Assembly (NCBI GenBank): GCA_937870675.1
Contig: CALMZN010000013.1
Span: 1 to 8,921, forward strand
Length of the DNA stretch: 8,921 nt
Reading direction: 5' to 3'
Source of the DNA: an uncultured bacterium
Lineage (GTDB): Bacteria; Patescibacteriota; Patescibacteriia; UBA1558; GWA2-36-10
Below, piece by piece: positions 6,267 to 8,921 of this stretch (position 1 is the stretch's first letter; every line of letters begins with the position of its first letter). The notes beneath the pieces are model-generated. The model was not told the origin of the DNA. It searched no databases and worked only from the letters and a program-made list of their open reading frames with translations. The position numbers and the translations under genes are program-made.

Positions 6267-6294
6267 TTCTACTTTATACTTTCTACTTTTTACT
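6267..6294 (-). repeat. Tandem heptamer array, right side of rpsK-rpsD spacer
   Basis: Four contiguous 7-nt units (TTCTACT, TTATACT, TTCTACT, TTTTACT on the plus strand; consensus TTNTACT) fill the sequence just after the rpsK stop. Read on the minus strand they are AGTANAA units, i.e. the same AGT heptad rhythm as the left array but in opposite orientation. Confidence 0.8.
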
Positions 6295-6296
6295 CA

Positions 6297-6680
6297 TTAG
6301 ACCCTTCTTGGTTTCTTAGGACGACAGCCATTGTGTGGAATGGGCGTCATGTCTTTGATTGAGGAAACATTGATACCGCTACTGTGCAATGAGCGGATAG
6401 CGGCCTCGCGTCCAGCGCCAACACCTTTGACAAAAACATCAACATCGGTCAGACCAAAATCTTTGGTTTTTTCCACGGCATTTCTGACAATAATACCAGC
6501 GGCATAAGGCGTAGATTTTTTGGCGCCCTTGAAGCCATTGACACCGGCCGAAGACCAAGCCAAGACATTGCCTTGCTGATCAGTCAGGGTGATGATGGTG
6601 TTATTGTAAGTGGCCTGAATGTGCGCCTGGCCTTTTTTTACAACTTTCTTAACTTTTTTTCTAGATTTTACAGCTTTCAT
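6297..6680 (-). CDS. rpsK: 30S ribosomal protein S11
   Basis: The 127-residue protein has a lysine-rich N-terminus and then the S11 core: [58 protein letters not shown] and [18 protein letters not shown] at the end. The HNGCRP motif near the C-terminus is where E. coli S11 carries an isoaspartate. S11 forms part of the 30S platform near the mRNA exit. Length and order (rpsM-rpsK-rpsD) are standard. It begins 21 nt after the rpsM stop without a Shine-Dalgarno sequence, and a repeat-filled spacer follows its stop. Confidence 0.98.
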   Translation of the reverse strand: MKAVKSRKKVKKVVKKGQAHIQATYNNTIITLTDQQGNVLAWSSAGVNGFKGAKKSTPYAAGIIVRNAVEKTKDFGLTDVDVFVKGVGAGREAAIRSLHSSGINVSSIKDMTPIPHNGCRPKKPRRV

Positions 6681-6701
6681 AAATTAAACTTTTTACTCGT
6701 T

Positions 6702-7091
6702 TTATGTCTTTTGAGCGGCTGAAACGCGACCACTACCCATGGTCACGCGTTTGTTTCCACGAATCGAGCGACTATTGGTCTTGGTGCGTTGTCCGTGTAC
6801 TGGCAAACCTTTGATATGCCTAGTGCCACGGTAACACTTGATTTCTTTCAAACGCTTGATATTGGTCATTCTTTCGCGACGCAATTCTCCTTCGACACGA
6901 AAATCTTTTTCAATAACCTGTCTCAAATTATTGACCTGCTCTTCGGACAAATTCTTCACCCGAATATTTGGATCAATTTTGAGCTGTTTTAATATTTTGT
7001 TAGAGGAACTCAAACCAAGACCGTAAACGGAGGTTAAAGCGATCTCTATTCTTTTTTCGTTTGGAAGATTGACTCCTGAAATTCTTGCCAT
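6702..7091 (-). CDS. rpsM: 30S ribosomal protein S13
   Basis: The 129-residue protein starts [26 protein letters not shown], the conserved S13 helix-two-turn-helix N-terminus, and has the basic segment [21 protein letters not shown] that contacts 16S rRNA in the 30S head. S13 bridges to the 50S subunit and its C-terminal tail lies near the A- and P-site tRNAs. The end ([15 protein letters not shown]) differs from the classic KTRKGPRK-type tail; from memory, similar MGSG...KT endings occur in Patescibacteria. It follows rpmJ by 24 nt and precedes rpsK. The start is fixed by the conserved N-terminus; no Shine-Dalgarno sequence is visible. Confidence 0.98.
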   Translation of the reverse strand: MARISGVNLPNEKRIEIALTSVYGLGLSSSNKILKQLKIDPNIRVKNLSEEQVNNLRQVIEKDFRVEGELRRERMTNIKRLKEIKCYRGTRHIKGLPVHGQRTKTNSRSIRGNKRVTMGSGRVSAAQKT

Positions 7092-7115
7092 CTTTATGAA
7101 TTAATAATTGTTAAT

Positions 7116-7229
7116 TTAGCCCTGTCTTTGTTTGTGCTTGGGATTTTTACAAATGCAAACCAAGCGACCTTCACGGCGGATAACTTTACAATTTTTACAA
7201 ATTTTTTTTACTGAAGCGCGGACCTTCAT
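7116..7229 (-). CDS. rpmJ: 50S ribosomal protein L36
   Basis: A short gene encoding 37 residues, beginning [19 protein letters not shown] and ending [10 protein letters not shown]. It is the zinc-ribbon form of L36: Cys11, Cys14, Cys27 and His32 match the four metal ligands. L36 sits near the peptidyl transferase side of the 50S subunit and stabilises 23S rRNA folding. Its length is one residue below the usual 38. It lies between infA (42 nt upstream) and rpsM (24 nt downstream), the standard order. Only a weak GAG lies immediately before the ATG. Confidence 0.97.
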   Translation of the reverse strand: MKVRASVKKICKNCKVIRREGRLVCICKNPKHKQRQG

Positions 7230-7271
7230 CTCGTTAGAAATTTATTTAATAAATGAAATAATTATTGAAAA

Positions 7272-7502
7272 TTAATTGCGATAAATGATGCGACCCTTGG
7301 TCAAGTCATAAGGACTCATTTCCAGAACCACTTTATCCCCTGGCAAAATCTTGATTTTAAACATTCGCATTTTCCCAGAAAGATGAGCCAATATTTCATG
7401 GCCATTTTCTAAGGTGACTCGAAAATTGGTGTTGGGCAGTAATTCGCTCACCTCCCCGATAACTTCCAAAAAACCCTTTTTATTTACTCTAGCGTCTGAC
7501 AT
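7272..7502 (-). CDS. infA: Translation initiation factor IF-1
   Basis: The 76-residue protein is a single OB-fold S1-like domain: [37 protein letters not shown], then [24 protein letters not shown]. These blocks are the IF-1 signature. IF-1 binds the 30S A site and helps IF-2 and IF-3 choose the start codon. It is the first gene of the ribosomal operon here, driven by the consensus promoter at 7601-7628. The 92-nt leader holds a long hairpin in which a purine tract (AAGGTAAGGA, 7530-7521) is partly paired; that tract ends 18 nt before the ATG, too far for an ordinary Shine-Dalgarno site. In many bacteria secY-adk-map precede infA; here murB does. Confidence 0.98.
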   Translation of the reverse strand: MSDARVNKKGFLEVIGEVSELLPNTNFRVTLENGHEILAHLSGKMRMFKIKILPGDKVVLEMSPYDLTKGRIIYRN

Positions 7503-7511
7503 TTAATAAAT

Positions 7512-7554
7512 AAGAAAATATCCTTACCTTGTATGGGCAAGGTGATGTTTTCTC
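7512..7554 (-). promoter_or_regulatory. Long imperfect hairpin in the infA leader
   Basis: In the minus-strand transcript, ACCTTG (7543-7538) pairs with CAAGGT (7531-7526) around loop CCCATA. A 3-nt bulge (7525-7523) follows, then ATC/GAT pairs, one C-A mismatch and a lower stem of GAGAAAA with TTTTCTT, for about 16 pairs in all. It ends 9 nt before the ATG. It could sequester the AAGG purine tract or serve as a protein-binding leader; no U tract of terminator quality follows. Confidence 0.6.
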
Positions 7555-7593
7555 TAAGATTAGAACTTATGTTAATAATTACTTTAATTAATG

Positions 7594-7628
7594 CCTCTAT
7601 ATTATACAGATTTTTTTCAAATTGTCAA
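7594..7628 (-). promoter_or_regulatory. Consensus promoter of the infA-rpmJ-rpsM-...-rpsI operon
   Basis: On the minus strand, TTGACA (7628-7623) and TATAAT (7606-7601) are both perfect hexamers with a 16-nt spacer. The predicted start is G at 7594 (or A at 7592), giving a leader of about 92 nt before infA. It lies in the 193-nt murB-infA spacer, which otherwise shows only the leader hairpin and a short palindrome at the murB stop. Confidence 0.9.
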
Positions 7629-7695
7629 TAATAATAGGCCAAAATCAGATAAAAAGCAAGTCAGAATCTTATTTAGGGCAATATTTTAGCTAATA

Positions 7696-8616
7696 TTAGC
7701 CAATAAACTGAACCTCTTCCTGAAGCTGAATGCCGTATTTATCGCGAATTTGCTGTTTGATAAAGCTTATTAACATGACCACCTGCTCGGCTGTGGCCTG
7801 GTCTGTGTTGATAATATAATTAGCGTGTTTTTCAGAAACCTTGACTCCACCAATAGTATGACCTTTTAGACCAGCTTTTTCTATTATATAGGCCGTGGGA
7901 ATCTTTTGGTGCTTGGCAAACTGTTCGGTCTCCAACCCCCGTTTTTTCAAATCCTCTATATCCACTGTTTTAAACTCCACATTTTTGAAAATACAGCCAG
8001 CCGAGGGCTCGGTGGGCTGAGTATCTTGCCGGTATTTTAATCTTTCGGCTACTAATTTTTGAGCTACCCGCAAATCACCTTTAGCTAGTTTTAGTTTCGC
8101 TTCTATAATAATAGCTTTGATTTCCTTGAAAATGCTATGGCGATAAGCAAAATGACATTTGTCTCCTTGGCAAACTTTGATTTGATAGTTTTCGTCAAAA
8201 TAAGTAATTTCTTTGACTACGTCAGACATAGCCAAGCCATAAGTGCCGGCATTGCCTCGTATAGCCCCACCCACTGTGCCTGGTATGCCAGCGGCAAACT
8301 CCAAGCCAGTCAAGCCCCGCGCTAGAGATTTGTTTAAGAGATAGGCCAGTATGACACCAGCACCAACAATAACTTCATTGTCGTGAGATTCTAATTTTTG
8401 CAAATCTAGCTTGATTGCCAAACCCCTGAATCCAGTATCGCTAATCAATAAATTGCTACCGCCACCCAAAACTAAAATTTCCAAATTTTTTTCTTTGGCA
8501 AAATCAATAGCTGTTTGCACATCTTCTTGGCTTCTGGCTAGACAAAAATAATCAGCTGGTCCGCCGATTTTGAAAGTGGTGTAATCTTTTAGTAGTATAT
8601 TTTGTTTTATTTTCAT
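7696..8616 (-). CDS. murB: UDP-N-acetylenolpyruvoylglucosamine reductase
   Basis: This 306-residue enzyme reduces UDP-GlcNAc-enolpyruvate to UDP-MurNAc with NADPH and FAD in the cytoplasm. The FAD-binding domain has TTFKIGGPADYF (13-24), the GGGSNLL loop (51-57) and GLEFAAGIPGTVGGAIRGNAGTYG (104-127, with the GIPGTVGGA turn). Substrate-side landmarks are YRHSIFK with Arg159, PSAGCIFKN (204-212), SEKHANYIIN (261-270) and the closing LQEEVQFIG with Glu301 before Val. In E. coli MurB the catalytic set is Arg159, Ser229 and Glu325; here the Ser position is Cys208. About 25 residues sit between FKN and the AGLKG motif. The closing region resembles type II MurB. It follows murC by 10 nt, so the two are probably co-transcribed. 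No Shine-Dalgarno sequence is visible, and there is no clear terminator after it. Confidence 0.97.
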   Translation of the reverse strand: MKIKQNILLKDYTTFKIGGPADYFCLARSQEDVQTAIDFAKEKNLEILVLGGGSNLLISDTGFRGLAIKLDLQKLESHDNEVIVGAGVILAYLLNKSLARGLTGLEFAAGIPGTVGGAIRGNAGTYGLAMSDVVKEITYFDENYQIKVCQGDKCHFAYRHSIFKEIKAIIIEAKLKLAKGDLRVAQKLVAERLKYRQDTQPTEPSAGCIFKNVEFKTVDIEDLKKRGLETEQFAKHQKIPTAYIIEKAGLKGHTIGGVKVSEKHANYIINTDQATAEQVVMLISFIKQQIRDKYGIQLQEEVQFIG

Positions 8617-8626
8617 AAATTATTTA

Positions 8627-8921
8627 TTATTTCACTAACTCGCGAGCCAAGTCATCAATGTCCCCAGCGCCAATAAATAATAAAATTGCCTCTGTTGGAT
8701 TAATGTCTCTCAAAGTTTGCTTAACATCAGTGAACTTGGGACAATAATGTTTTCTTTCATGTTGCATAAGATTCACAATATCGGCGCTGGATACTTGATC
8801 GTGCATTTTGTCTTCGCGACCGCGTACTTGATAAATATCCGAAATCAAAACATAATCAGCCAGAGCAAAACTGGCCGCAAATTGCTTGAGTAATGTCTTG
8901 GTGCGATTGTGATGATGGGGC
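8627..8921 (-). CDS. murC: UDP-N-acetylmuramate-L-alanine ligase, C-terminal part
   Basis: The frame is open from the right edge to TAA at 8627 (97 complete residues), so the start and most of the protein lie outside the window. The first residues, PHHHNRTKTLLKQFA, correspond to the PHRYTRT-type segment that opens the last part of the Mur ligase C-terminal domain. A DYVLISDIYQVRGRE strand-loop (the position of the usual LxDIYPARE) and a final LLFIGAGDIDDLAREL strand and helix, the typical MurC ending, follow. MurC uses ATP to add L-Ala to UDP-MurNAc, the step right after MurB. The pairing with murB 10 nt downstream supports MurC over other Mur ligases. The conserved Pro of the DIYPA loop is Gln here. 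Confidence 0.92.
   Translation of the reverse strand, partial: PHHHNRTKTLLKQFAASFALADYVLISDIYQVRGREDKMHDQVSSADIVNLMQHERKHYCPKFTDVKQTLRDINPTEAILLFIGAGDIDDLARELVK

Noticed and set aside
7689..7700. Perfect 12-bp palindrome GCTAATATTAGC over the murB stop codon.
   Set aside because: It can form only a 4-bp AT-rich stem, and no T tract follows; too weak to call a terminator or operator.
1..8921. Possible recoding (TGA as Gly, as in Gracilibacteria/SR1).
   Set aside because: All conserved proteins are complete without any in-frame TGA, so the standard code is enough.

Overview
The window looks like an AT-rich piece of a compact bacterial genome in which every gene lies on the minus strand, so the window is best read from its right end to its left. 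Short spacers, a short L13, an RNA polymerase alpha subunit without its C-terminal domain, almost no Shine-Dalgarno sequences and only TAA/TAG stops all suggest a reduced-genome lineage. The style recalls Candidate Phyla Radiation / Patescibacteria (Parcubacteria-like) genomes. That placement is an inference from protein style, not a search result. The standard code fits: no in-frame TGA interrupts any gene.

Layout, in transcription order. (1) 8921-7696: the 3' end of murC followed by complete murB, two cytoplasmic steps of peptidoglycan precursor synthesis. (2) 7695-7503: a spacer with a consensus sigma70-type promoter (TTGACA, 16 nt, TATAAT) and a leader of about 92 nt that can fold into a long hairpin. 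(3) 7502-3620: a translation/transcription operon, infA-rpmJ-rpsM-rpsK-rpsD-rpoA-rplQ-rplM-rpsI, with spacers from 4 to 122 nt. It encodes IF-1, L36, S13, S11, S4, RNA polymerase alpha, L17, L13 and S9. (4) 3619-3480: an intrinsic terminator for that operon, then an extended -10 promoter firing in the same direction. (5) 3479-1: a surface-polysaccharide cluster with a Wzx-type flippase, a GT-B glycosyltransferase and a second glycosyltransferase cut by the left edge.

The unusual material lies mostly in the spacers. The rpsK-rpsD gap is built almost wholly from ordered repeats: a perfect 15-bp GC-rich palindrome flanked by arrays of 7-nt-spaced AGT/ACT units in opposite orientation. The 3' end of rpsI carries an 11-bp direct duplication around a 33-bp insert, as if a small element had inserted into the last Arg codon and supplied a new stop. 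The flippase promoter predicts transcription starting exactly at the A of the ATG, i.e. a leaderless mRNA. RpoA ends in an acidic then lysine-rich tail instead of alpha-CTD.

There is no stretch above 300 bases without a gene. I found no tRNA, rRNA, CRISPR array, transposase or phage gene. I see no clearly novel multi-gene system; the best candidates for something undescribed are the repeat assembly at 6182-6294 and the small insertion at the end of rpsI.
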